Shown piece after piece: positions 14,239 through 21,186 of a stretch of 32,659 nt of DNA. The translations under genes and the position numbers were made by a program. The stretch lies in the IMG/VR virus record IMGVR_UViG_3300024229_000020, positions 1 to 32,659 of that record. The stretch is one strand, 5' to 3'. The notes under the pieces were generated by a model, which did not search any database, was not told where the DNA came from, and was given only the letters and a program-made list of their open reading frames with translations. This stretch comes from a virus. Each line of letters opens with the position of its first letter. Positions within the stretch are counted from its first letter, which is position 1.

Positions 14239-15804
14239 TTAAATCATAATGAACGGAAGTGGTTCTACAACGTCATCATCGTGATCTCTTAGTTTATCAC
14301 CTATGTCTTTATGATATTCTTGAAGTTGTTGCATCATACGTACTGCTAATATTGTTGCCATTACTAGATCATCATGCTCACCGGGTTTGGCCGCATAGCT
14401 TGTTCCATGTGCTACAAAGTTTTTAAGTTCGCTGACCAATGGTCTCGACTTAATTTTAAATTTACCTGACTCTACTAAATTTTTAAATTTAGCACAACTA
14501 GCAATCTTGCTTTTGTTTGTTGTATTAAATCCTTTACGGAAACGTCTGCCTTTACCTATTGCTTTTGTTTCACTTAAAAATGTTCCAGGTATTGATTGTT
14601 CTCCGTACTCATCTAAACTAATCAATGCCGCTTCACCAATAGTATTATTTTCAACTGAGTAGTAAATTGAATTTCTATCTTCTATTTGTTCATTCAGGTG
14701 TTTGATAATTTCACTAAACACTCTTACTTGTTCGGGTATAGTAGTTTTGTTATGTTTCCATTCTGCTATCTGTGTTGTAGTATTAGCATTAACAACCTGC
14801 ATGGCCGCAAAGTCTCCTCCTGTTCCTAAACTTGGATCCCAGGAAACTACGTAGATGTCACCTTTCCTTGGTTTCTCATACCAACGCACTTGTCCCATTT
14901 GCTGAATTGGTTCTATTCCTGCTAGGTCAATTAGCTTGGTAGGTGCAATAAGTGTTTCGTCGTTGATAATAAATTCACAATCCATCTCACGCCTAAATCG
15001 TTCATCTCCCAATGTGCCTCTTTCTCGTTTCGCCCATTCTTCATCTCTGTCTGGATGCTCGTTCCAATATGACCTATATGCTTTAAATCCATTAATGCCT
15101 AATTTTGTTTCGTTACCGTGCTCATCCTCGCACTTGTTTGCTTGTTTCCATAATAGTGCAAATTGATCTTCATCTGAGTTTGGTGTTGATGTAATAATTG
15201 CTTTACCACCAGTAGTAAGTGTAGGTGATATTGAAGTCCAAAACTCTCGAGCAATAGTAGGTCTAACAAACGCAAACTCATCACAGTATAACATTGATAT
15301 TGACATACCTCGTCCAGTGTTTTCAGTTGTTGTTTGTGCTACTATACGACTGCCGTTGTCAAACTCTATTGATCCTTTATTGTAACTAACAGCACCTGCT
15401 CTGATATGATCTGGACATGACTCATAAGCATATCTAACACGTTGCATAATTTCTTGTGCACCTGCATATTTGTGTGCGGCCACTAACACTGTTGCATCTG
15501 AATTGAACATAGCATACCATAACAAATAGCCTGCGGCTGATGTTGATTTGCCTGTCTGTCTAGGCATCATTGATATTGAAAATCTATTTTCGTGATATGC
15601 TTCTATTAGACGTTCTTGATATTCATATGGAGTATACTTCATGCTACCATGTACAGGATGCTGTATGGTAAAGAAGTTGCTCATAAAATACATTGGACCC
15701 ATTACGGGATCAGCACACTTTTTAAATTCTTGAAGTTCTTTTTTTGTGAACTGTTGCTTCTTGTGTGCTTTTTTAATTAATACGCCGTCTAGTGATTTAG
15801 CCAT
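14239..15804 (-). CDS. 17: Large terminase subunit gp17
   Basis: 521 residues from the ATG at 15804, chosen because AAGGAAGTAG precedes it and it follows the upstream stop directly; an in-frame extension to 15831 has no ribosome site. ATPase: Walker A PRQTGKS (81-87), Walker B MLYCDE (171-176), coupling motif TSTP (206-209). Nuclease: D323 in SWDPSLGTGGD, E385 in SVENN, and D478/D479 in EHDDL. All catalytic acids are present. In T4 gp17 (610 residues) pumps DNA into the prohead and cuts the concatemer. The short C-terminus and N-terminus account for the length difference. Confidence 0.96.
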   Translation of the reverse strand: MAKSLDGVLIKKAHKKQQFTKKELQEFKKCADPVMGPMYFMSNFFTIQHPVHGSMKYTPYEYQERLIEAYHENRFSISMMPRQTGKSTSAAGYLLWYAMFNSDATVLVAAHKYAGAQEIMQRVRYAYESCPDHIRAGAVSYNKGSIEFDNGSRIVAQTTTENTGRGMSISMLYCDEFAFVRPTIAREFWTSISPTLTTGGKAIITSTPNSDEDQFALLWKQANKCEDEHGNETKLGINGFKAYRSYWNEHPDRDEEWAKRERGTLGDERFRREMDCEFIINDETLIAPTKLIDLAGIEPIQQMGQVRWYEKPRKGDIYVVSWDPSLGTGGDFAAMQVVNANTTTQIAEWKHNKTTIPEQVRVFSEIIKHLNEQIEDRNSIYYSVENNTIGEAALISLDEYGEQSIPGTFLSETKAIGKGRRFRKGFNTTNKSKIASCAKFKNLVESGKFKIKSRPLVSELKNFVAHGTSYAAKPGEHDDLVMATILAVRMMQQLQEYHKDIGDKLRDHDDDVVEPLPFIMI

Positions 15805-15805
15805 G

Positions 15806-16000
15806 CTACTTCCTTGGCATTGGATTTTCACCTGTTAAGTGAGGTTGTGAGAACCATAACTTAAACCATTCTGGAGACCCTGGGCGAATATCATGTTTTT
15901 TCATATATTCACTTTTCTCCGTGGCAGTATGTGATATGTTCTCTCCCATTGTAGGAGTGTCATTTACACCTGCTAGTTGTTTAAGTTGTTCTATATCCAT
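15806..16000 (-). CDS. Small conserved protein preceding the large terminase
   Basis: 64 residues. It starts MDIEQLKQLAGV, a short amphipathic element that recurs with variation elsewhere in this genome, and ends with IRPGSPEWFKLWFSQPHLTG, a segment I recognise from the gene just upstream of 17 in other marine T4-like phages. It is not the full small terminase (too short, no central coiled coil). Its stop abuts the gp17 start, so a packaging-related role is a reasonable guess. TAAATA lies five bases before the ATG, with no ribosome site. Confidence 0.68.
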   Translation of the reverse strand: MDIEQLKQLAGVNDTPTMGENISHTATEKSEYMKKHDIRPGSPEWFKLWFSQPHLTGENPMPRK

Positions 16001-16004
16001 ACTA

Positions 16005-16655
16005 TTATTTAACGTCTATTGGTCTCTTTTTAGTGGCTATAATACCATAACTCATTTCAGTAAACTCTTCTCCAGACTTTTTATCTAGTGCTGTTGATTC
16101 TAAGTTGTTTGATATATCAAGATCAAACCCAGCTCTAACAAGTAGGTTTAATATCATCTTATCTGTTAATATAGAATAATGGTTTGGGTTTGCTTCATGA
16201 TTTCTTACGTTGCCAGGTGCCGGTGTTTCAATATATATTTTAGCATCTGGTTTTAGTACTCTATTATACTCTAACAGTGTTATATAAGGAAATGGTGAAT
16301 GCTCTAATACTTGTCTACAAAAGATAAAGTCTAATGATTCGTCTTTATCAGACAAGAAACTGATATCTTCATCTCTTACTTTATGCTTTTTCTTTTTGCA
16401 TATTTCAAGATCTTCTCTAGTACCTGCTGTGCCTACAACGTTTTTATATTTTTCTTTTTTCATTATATCTAAGAAATAACCTGGACCACAGCCAACGTCT
16501 AATATATTTGCTGACTTTTTAAGTTTGAGTGGTTTGATCATAAGATCATATATTTCTTGTGTTGTAATTTTATGATAATCACTTTCAGGTTCAGCATACA
16601 CCTGTGTTAAAATAAAATCATAATAGAGTTTAAATTTTACTGAATCAAATTTCAT
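16005..16655 (-). CDS. Class I SAM-dependent methyltransferase
   Basis: 216 residues. Motif I ILDVGCGPGYF (51-61), DFIFCRQVLEHSPFP (motif IV region, near 110-125), VLKPDAKIYIETP and a C-terminal YGIIATKK complete a small-molecule or polysaccharide-type methyltransferase fold. It is not related in detail to the one at 8279-9037 beyond the shared fold. It has AAGGAC ten bases before the ATG. It stands alone among packaging and structural genes; modification of a virion glycan or host surface sugar is one possibility. The stop region overlaps the putative late element of the next gene. Confidence 0.75.
   Translation of the reverse strand: MKFDSVKFKLYYDFILTQVYAEPESDYHKITTQEIYDLMIKPLKLKKSANILDVGCGPGYFLDIMKKEKYKNVVGTAGTREDLEICKKKKHKVRDEDISFLSDKDESLDFIFCRQVLEHSPFPYITLLEYNRVLKPDAKIYIETPAPGNVRNHEANPNHYSILTDKMILNLLVRAGFDLDISNNLESTALDKKSGEEFTEMSYGIIATKKRPIDVK
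16006..16011 (-). promoter_or_regulatory. TAAATA element five bases before the ATG
   Basis: TTAAATA followed by ATAGT and the ATG at 16000. It overlaps the stop codon of the methyltransferase gene, so chance is harder to exclude than at the non-coding sites. Confidence 0.42.
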
Positions 16656-16701
16656 TGAGCATGTCCTTATAGTTGCTTGTTTGTTGTATTGTTTGTATTA
16701 C

Positions 16702-17319
16702 TTATAAGGCTTTTTCTGTATACTCAGATTTTTCCCAACCTAATAAGTGGTTAGCTTTCCAGTCATTTTGTGTGAATGCTTTGAGGTGTTGCCATTGGTC
16801 TCTTTCACGCCATATCGACCTGGCCGCTTCTTCAAAGTCTATACGTTCTATACGATCTTCAAATTTATATAACTTATCTTGAAACTCATCAAAGTCGTTG
16901 AAGTCACATTCAATATGTAACACTTCAAAGATTTCACCGCTTTCAGTAATGTAGTCTAAATCAAAGTCGTAGCCCCACTGTGGTTTAGTACGCAACAATA
17001 AGTCTGCTTGTGGTATAGTTGATTTTAGTTCTTGGAGTTGTTCTCGAGCTTGCCCTTCATATGAACAACGGTGTAAGATCATAGCATGATCAAAGTGTAG
17101 TCTATCATGATCAATGGTCATCCATTCTTCTTGCCATAGTCTATGATTAAGTATAGGTTGCTCTATAGGGTGGTTTTCCGCTTCGTAGTAGCGTTGTTCT
17201 GCTTGACATAGCTCAAAGCCATCTTTGTCGTAATAACGAAAGTCTTTGGCTGTAAGTCCGTCAACAGCTTGTTGGCATCTAGGATTGCGTACTAATGGAA
17301 CATCAATACGTTGAAACAT
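16702..17319 (-). CDS. Conserved phage protein of unknown function
   Basis: 205 residues, starting MFQRIDVPLVRNPRCQ. Acidic and aromatic-rich, with TKPQWGYDFDLDYI (residues 109-122) and IFEVLHIECDF in the middle and many Trp, Arg and Glu in the last 50 residues. No nucleotide-binding motif, metal cluster, signal peptide or membrane segment is visible. Its ATG overlaps the stop of the structural gene upstream (TAATG), so it is translated with it. This coupling suggests a role tied to that virion protein, for example its assembly or attachment. Confidence 0.6.
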   Translation of the reverse strand: MFQRIDVPLVRNPRCQQAVDGLTAKDFRYYDKDGFELCQAEQRYYEAENHPIEQPILNHRLWQEEWMTIDHDRLHFDHAMILHRCSYEGQAREQLQELKSTIPQADLLLRTKPQWGYDFDLDYITESGEIFEVLHIECDFNDFDEFQDKLYKFEDRIERIDFEEAARSIWRERDQWQHLKAFTQNDWKANHLLGWEKSEYTEKAL

Positions 17320-18179
17320 TACGCTGGGTTGTCTATCAGTATTATGTTAAAAGTTGACGAACAGTCGTTACCTGCTGAACTAGTAAATCCTCGCACTTCA
17401 ATGTCAGTTTTTTCTAGAAACTGTAAAGGAATTTTATAGTCTTTGGCAAACTGTTGTCCTGCTGATATGATAATGTCTTTGGCATTAAATCCACCATCAC
17501 CAAATTGTCTGGATGTTAAAAGTGCTGTGGTGTCTGCGTTCTGAGCACCGGCACCTACTATCCATTGTGTTATATATGCTGTCTTACCTGCTGGCACTGT
17601 GTACAATGCCATAAATGTTTGTCCTAGACTACTACCGCCACCTGTGCCAACTTTTTGTATCTGTGCTAGTAAAACTCCGCCACCGCCTGTAGCTGAGCGA
17701 ACTGATATAACACCTTCTGCTTGTCCTGTGCTACCTGTTGTTTTTGTAGTAACACGAAATACTCTTAAGAATTCAGCAGTGCTGGCCCCGTCATCTACGT
17801 TAACTTCTTCAGATATTTCATTGTATGTAGCATCAAGTCCTTCAACTGTTACAGTTCTAGCGCCGTTACCAGTGGGATTGTCGTCTCCATCACTTGATGT
17901 AACATAAACTGAACTTGCTGTTCCTAGGTATTCATATAAGTCACTGCCGTCCCAAATAGTTTCAATGTTTGCTGACATTGTGGCATTACGTCCAAACTTT
18001 TCAATGTATCCAACACCATCTAAGTTTCCTGCTGATAAATCAATTGACCAATCATAATAGTTACCTGTTGTACGTACTACTGGTTGACCAGCAGAATCAT
18101 ACTCCATAGCCTTATGTAGGTTTAATAAGTTAGTTTCTTGTGGGTGTACATAACTGGTTGTATTTTCTCTATCTGCCAT
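17319..18179 (-). CDS. Probable virion structural protein
   Basis: 286 residues. After a polar N-terminus (to residue 45) come beta-rich segments with IETIWDGSDLYEYL, a Thr/Ser/Gly-rich stretch (near 85-180) and a C-terminal domain with LGQTFMALYTVPAGKTAYIT and FLEKTDIEVRG, the pattern of receptor-side or decoration proteins of tailed phages. No enzymatic motif is visible. It sits five bases after the small gene at 18182-18433 and shares its late promoter. Most similar proteins known to me in marine phages are annotated only as structural. Confidence 0.65.
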   Translation of the reverse strand: MADRENTTSYVHPQETNLLNLHKAMEYDSAGQPVVRTTGNYYDWSIDLSAGNLDGVGYIEKFGRNATMSANIETIWDGSDLYEYLGTASSVYVTSSDGDDNPTGNGARTVTVEGLDATYNEISEEVNVDDGASTAEFLRVFRVTTKTTGSTGQAEGVISVRSATGGGGVLLAQIQKVGTGGGSSLGQTFMALYTVPAGKTAYITQWIVGAGAQNADTTALLTSRQFGDGGFNAKDIIISAGQQFAKDYKIPLQFLEKTDIEVRGFTSSAGNDCSSTFNIILIDNPA

Positions 18180-18181
18180 AT

Positions 18182-18433
18182 CTAATCATCCGCATATGTT
18201 ATTCCTGAGCCTGCCTCAGTAAATTCTTCTTCGTAACTTGCATCTCCACCCGAATTAGTTTTCCAAGTAGCTAACCATGTTGCATAAGCTAACTTGGTTG
18301 TGGCTCTATCTGCTTTTGTATCTGCAGGAGTAACTGTATTAGTCGCATGAGCTATACCATTCGGATCTCTTGGATCGTTTGGTCTGTTCAATGCAGACTG
18401 ATCAGGGTCTGATGATGATAGTGTAAGTGCCAT
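18182..18433 (-). CDS. Small protein of unknown function, probably virion-associated
   Basis: 83 residues, rich in Thr, Ala, Asp and Ser, with a Pro/Asn/Asp-rich N-terminal region (SALNRPNDPRDPNG), a helix (KADRATTKLAYATWLATWK) and an acidic end. It has no cysteine and no membrane segment. Its start is fixed by a late octamer five bases upstream and by the lack of any other ATG nearby; there is no ribosome site. It precedes a structural gene in the same unit. I do not recognise a family. Confidence 0.58.
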   Translation of the reverse strand: MALTLSSSDPDQSALNRPNDPRDPNGIAHATNTVTPADTKADRATTKLAYATWLATWKTNSGGDASYEEEFTEAGSGITYADD

Positions 18434-18438
18434 ATAAC

Positions 18439-18446
18439 TATTTATC
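18439..18446 (-). promoter_or_regulatory. Late promoter octamer, five bases before the ATG
   Basis: GATAAATA followed by GTTAT and the ATG at 18433. It drives the unit 18433 to 16702. Confidence 0.68.
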
Positions 18447-18460
18447 AGATTGTGTTGGAA

Positions 18461-18850
18461 TTATTTTTTATATTTGTTTGTGACGTTCTTAGCAGAGCCT
18501 TTCCTATCTTTCTTTGGATCCTGTCTGCGTTTTCTATTTACTGCTTGTGCTATTGCTTTTTTACCGCCTTTGGCTCTTAAACTAGCCGCTTTAGACTTTG
18601 ATAAACATTTAGGTTTGCCTTCTCCTTCTCCGGCATCTCCACATTTACCTATACGTTCGCCTTTAGTGTTATAGCGGTCCCAGCCGCCTCCTCCTGCTCC
18701 ACCTTTTTTACCTTTGCCAAACCAAGCACGTAGATCTTCTGTTGTTCTTGATTTTTTAGGAGTTTTGCGACACTTCATTTTCTTGTCATGGGAACAATAG
18801 TATTCACCATACTGACAATTAAGTTCTGTTATGAAGTCACTAGCTCTCAT
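18461..18850 (-). CDS. Very basic protein with capsid-leader-like N-terminus (DUF5872-like)
   Basis: 129 residues. It begins MRASDFITE, similar to the leader of T4 internal head proteins, with a possible gp21-type cut after ITE. The rest is strongly basic: a Cys-containing segment (C11, C19, C27), a Gly-rich stretch GKGKKGGAGGGGWDRYN and IGKCGDAGEGEGKPKCL followed by Lys/Arg-rich helices (LRAKGGKKAIAQAVNRKRRQDP). I know this basic module from several virion proteins of marine T4-like phages. The ATG overlaps the previous stop (ATGA). A DNA-associated protein packaged in the head is inferred. Confidence 0.68.
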   Translation of the reverse strand: MRASDFITELNCQYGEYYCSHDKKMKCRKTPKKSRTTEDLRAWFGKGKKGGAGGGGWDRYNTKGERIGKCGDAGEGEGKPKCLSKSKAASLRAKGGKKAIAQAVNRKRRQDPKKDRKGSAKNVTNKYKK

Positions 18851-19404
18851 TTCTTCTTGCTGTTGCCCCAGTTCTTAGCACCTACTTTACGGCACTTAAC
18901 TAACGCACCACTAGCATATGCACTAGGCCATACTTTGTATCTTGATTTTACTTTGTGATAGCAAGCATCTTTCTTTCCAGCCGCTTCATCAAACTGTGCT
19001 TCTGTTAAGCCTTGATCTTCGTGCATACCAAAGTTACCTGACGTAGATGCCTGTTTAATGCCTTTTTCTTCAGCCCAAGCGTCTATTGACATAGCTAGTT
19101 GGAAATCAAGCACTGTAAGACCCTTAACGTCAAACGTAGACGTCTTTACTTTAACTTCTGTAACATCTTGTGTTACTTCTGCAAAGTGATCCATTTTCTC
19201 AGATAGGTCATTAATAAAGCCTATCATTTCTTCTGCTTGTCTGTGATCTTGGCAAACATACATTGTTTGTATTATTCTATGATCTAACATTTCCCAATCA
19301 GGAAGAAACTTGTTTTTAATTTTGTCAAGTTGCTCGTCATTAGGAACAAATTCTTCTACGTCATTGTCTCTGTATTTGCCTTCTTGAAATTCAGTAAACT
19401 TCAT
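18847..19404 (-). CDS. Conserved phage protein with C-terminal KDACYHKVKSRYKVWPSAYASG module
   Basis: 185 residues. The N-terminus MKFTEFQEGK resembles but does not fully match the capsid leader seen in neighbours. Residues 20-100 form a helical acidic domain. The last 55 residues contain KDACYHKVKSRYKVWPSAY and GALVKCRKVGAKNWG, a short basic Cys-containing module that is widespread in marine T4-like phages on proteins of otherwise different make-up. The start overlaps the nuclease stop (ATGA). A structural or packaged protein is likely; the chemical role of the module is not known. Confidence 0.66.
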   Translation of the reverse strand: MKFTEFQEGKYRDNDVEEFVPNDEQLDKIKNKFLPDWEMLDHRIIQTMYVCQDHRQAEEMIGFINDLSEKMDHFAEVTQDVTEVKVKTSTFDVKGLTVLDFQLAMSIDAWAEEKGIKQASTSGNFGMHEDQGLTEAQFDEAAGKKDACYHKVKSRYKVWPSAYASGALVKCRKVGAKNWGNSKKK

Positions 19405-19859
19405 TTTTTCTTTTCCATTAGCTTAACAGCTTTGTTATAGTCTTTCATGTTAATAGCACCTTCACGTAGAAGTTTTTCTCTATTAACTAAATGCTTTGCT
19501 TCAACTTCGTTTTTTGATCCACCAAAGTATGCTACACAATGTCCAGATTCAATCATAACATCTGTTGCCATGTTGCCGTCATTGGTTATAAAGTCACCCA
19601 ATATACGTCCAAACTTACCTTTGGCATCATACTTCTTACACTTTAGAACTGATTTTTTACCTAGCAATGATTTAAGTTTATCCTTTGCGGCTAACCCAAA
19701 TACTTTTTCTACTTTGTCTCTTGTGCGACTTTCTGGTGTGTCAATGCCCATTATGCGAACACGTTCTTTAACTAATACTACGCCAAAGCCTAGGTCAATG
19801 TCTACATCGACAGTGTCGCCATCTACTACTCTTTTAATTGTTACTGCATATTCGTACAT
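19401..19859 (-). CDS. Staphylococcal-type (thermonuclease) nuclease
   Basis: 152 residues. VVDGDTVDVDI (11-21), VRIMGIDTPE with R35 and E43 (34-43), and KYDAKGKFGRILGDF with R85 (77-90) hold the metal ligands and the three catalytic residues of the SNase family, in nearly the numbering of the S. aureus enzyme. MIESGHCVAY (102-111) closes the fold. A calcium-dependent nuclease on DNA or RNA is expected. There is no signal peptide and no capsid leader, so it acts in the infected cell or enters the virion otherwise. It starts two bases after the stop of the cysteine-rich gene. Confidence 0.9.
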   Translation of the reverse strand: MYEYAVTIKRVVDGDTVDVDIDLGFGVVLVKERVRIMGIDTPESRTRDKVEKVFGLAAKDKLKSLLGKKSVLKCKKYDAKGKFGRILGDFITNDGNMATDVMIESGHCVAYFGGSKNEVEAKHLVNREKLLREGAINMKDYNKAVKLMEKKK

Positions 19860-19860
19860 G

Positions 19861-20007
19861 TTAATCTCTTATATCTGCTAACATGTGATCTACAACTTGT
19901 ACATCTTCTACCAATGCACTTTTGCAATTACAATCAGGACAGTCATAACACTCTGTACATGATTGACCGCAATGGCATCCACATCCACAGTTTGCACATT
20001 TGCTCAT
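19861..20007 (-). CDS. Cysteine-rich, metallothionein-like small protein
   Basis: A 48-residue frame with start and stop overlapping its neighbours (TAATG at the start, two bases before the next ATG at the end), so it sits perfectly in the operon. Residues 4-28 carry ten cysteines (4, 7, 9, 11, 13, 17, 20, 23, 26, 28) in CxxC and CxC spacing plus H12, the arrangement of metal-thiolate clusters in small bacterial metallothioneins. Residues 29-48 are an ordinary acidic helix. No known family is recognised by eye; a two-zinc-finger protein is the alternative, but CxCxCxC spacing argues for a cluster. Metal storage or delivery to the adjacent calcium-type nuclease is speculative. Confidence 0.7.
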   Translation of the reverse strand: MSKCANCGCGCHCGQSCTECYDCPDCNCKSALVEDVQVVDHMLADIRD

Positions 20008-20366
20008 TATCTAGGGTATCCTTTAAAAGGTTGTATTGTTGATTGAGTGTTTGTATCTTCTGGTTCAGCACTAGGGCCTTTAATCATTTCATGACAGTCA
20101 ATGCCTAATGCTTCGCAGGCCGCAAGATACATTTTCTTTTCTTCTTCTGTATATGTTCCAATAAAAAACTTATTTCCCATCATTGATTCTGAATCAATAT
20201 CATCCATTGCCTCAGGATATCTTCCCATAAGCATACTAGCACGGTAAAGACCATAGTATCTATCTGCGTTCATTGCAGTCATTGCTCCTGGACTAGCCGC
20301 GGCATGTGTAGATATTGGTTTACCTGGTGTGTTTCTTTTCTCAGTAACAAATTCTTTTGCTTTCAT
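20007..20366 (-). CDS. Protein with capsid-leader-like N-terminus, unknown function
   Basis: 119 residues. MKAKEFVTEKR at the N-terminus gives a candidate gp21-type cut after VTE. The rest is a conserved marine T4-like phage protein with DRYYGLYRASMLMGR, YPEAMDDIDSESMMG, NKFFIGTYTEEE and ALGIDCHEM, ending in a flexible Pro/Thr tail. No enzymatic motif is visible. The ATG overlaps the previous stop (ATGA). It is part of the block of small overlapping genes at 18461-21185. Confidence 0.65.
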   Translation of the reverse strand: MKAKEFVTEKRNTPGKPISTHAAASPGAMTAMNADRYYGLYRASMLMGRYPEAMDDIDSESMMGNKFFIGTYTEEEKKMYLAACEALGIDCHEMIKGPSAEPEDTNTQSTIQPFKGYPR

Positions 20367-20656
20367 ATTTCTTCAGTGACTTCTATAATTAATTGGCCTT
20401 GGCCTTTTATTAGTCTATGATACTCTTCTGCTTGTATAAAGTAGCTTTGTCCATTAACTAATTCTTCTGGTAGTTCATTATCAAACTGTAACTTCCACCC
20501 TTTACCTTCTTTAACTACTATTCTTCTATCATTTTTATCGCGATGCCATACTAACTCTTGATCATCAACTGTTTCTTCAAAGCGTCTATACTTTACATTG
20601 CCTAAGTCGACTTCAAAATATGGATTGTCTTTACCAGTAGAAATTTCCGCCACCAC
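20363..20656 (-). CDS. Small cupin-like protein
   Basis: 97 residues from a GTG start (20656); a second GTG follows at once. LVWHRDKNDRRI (34-45), GKGWKLQFDNELPEEL and EYHRLIKGQGQL (77-88) form a recurrent small module of marine T4-like phages whose beta-rich spacing looks like a cupin. The His pair usual in metal cupins is only partly present (WHRD, YHRL). The start overlaps the preceding gene by 26 bases; AGGATTAA lies before the GTG. Function unknown; probably virion-associated by context. Confidence 0.6.
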   Translation of the reverse strand: MVAEISTGKDNPYFEVDLGNVKYRRFEETVDDQELVWHRDKNDRRIVVKEGKGWKLQFDNELPEELVNGQSYFIQAEEYHRLIKGQGQLIIEVTEEI

Positions 20657-21185
20657 TTAATCCTAAACTTTTAGCATATCTTGGAAGATTACAACTCCAA
20701 TAACCTGCTTTGGTTTTATCTTTTTTAGTGTCGCATCTATGTCTGGCGGCAAAATTCTTGCGTGCTTCTGGGTCGCTTATTTTTGCAGTTAGCCCTGTAA
20801 CGTTATCACCAAATGAAACTTTCTTAACATTACCTGTTTTAGGGTCTTTAACGTACACTTGATACTTACGTCTACCACCACGTTTAGGTTTGTTAAGATC
20901 TACATCTCTTCCTTGGTACTCTGCTTCTTGCATTGGGCTATCTAGAGGAACACGTTGTCCTTCATACATATCAAATTGACCAATGTCTGTTTCAGTAATT
21001 AATGCACGATCTAATGCTGTTAATTCAATACTACCTTCGTTGTACTGTTGTCTAACATTATTAAATAGCTTGTAGTAGTTTTCGCTACCTGCTCTAAATA
21101 CGCTTTCAAAAAAAGGCACTTGGTTTGTCAAGTGCCATTCTATTGATTCTTTGATGACGTCTTTGGTTATTTCACCAATACGCAT
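20631..21185 (-). CDS. Conserved protein with KDKTKAGYWSCNLPRY C-terminal module
   Basis: 184 residues. The N-terminus MRIGEITKDVIKES has a possible capsid-leader cut after IKE. The helical middle (30-100) precedes a basic, aromatic-rich module: KYQVYVKDPKTGNVKKVSFG, FAARHRCDTKKDKTKAGYW, CNLPRYAKSLGLSGGGNFYW. This C-terminal module recurs on different proteins of marine T4-like phages and is basic with two Cys and several His, suggestive of nucleic-acid or metal binding (inference). It overlaps the genes on both sides closely. Confidence 0.68.
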   Translation of the reverse strand: MRIGEITKDVIKESIEWHLTNQVPFFESVFRAGSENYYKLFNNVRQQYNEGSIELTALDRALITETDIGQFDMYEGQRVPLDSPMQEAEYQGRDVDLNKPKRGGRRKYQVYVKDPKTGNVKKVSFGDNVTGLTAKISDPEARKNFAARHRCDTKKDKTKAGYWSCNLPRYAKSLGLSGGGNFYW

Positions 21186-21186
21186 A

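Noticed and set aside
14239-15831. Longer terminase starting at 15831
   Set aside because: It would overlap the upstream gene and lacks a ribosome site, while the ATG at 15804 has AAGGAAG at good distance.
15806-16000. The 64-residue gene before 17 as the small terminase
   Set aside because: It lacks the helical core and coiled coil of gp16 and is less than half the length; the 170-residue protein at 23134-23646 fits better.
16656-16701. Short direct repeats ATACAAACA upstream of the methyltransferase as an operator or origin
   Set aside because: Only two imperfect copies in AT-rich spacer; no symmetry, no other supporting signal.
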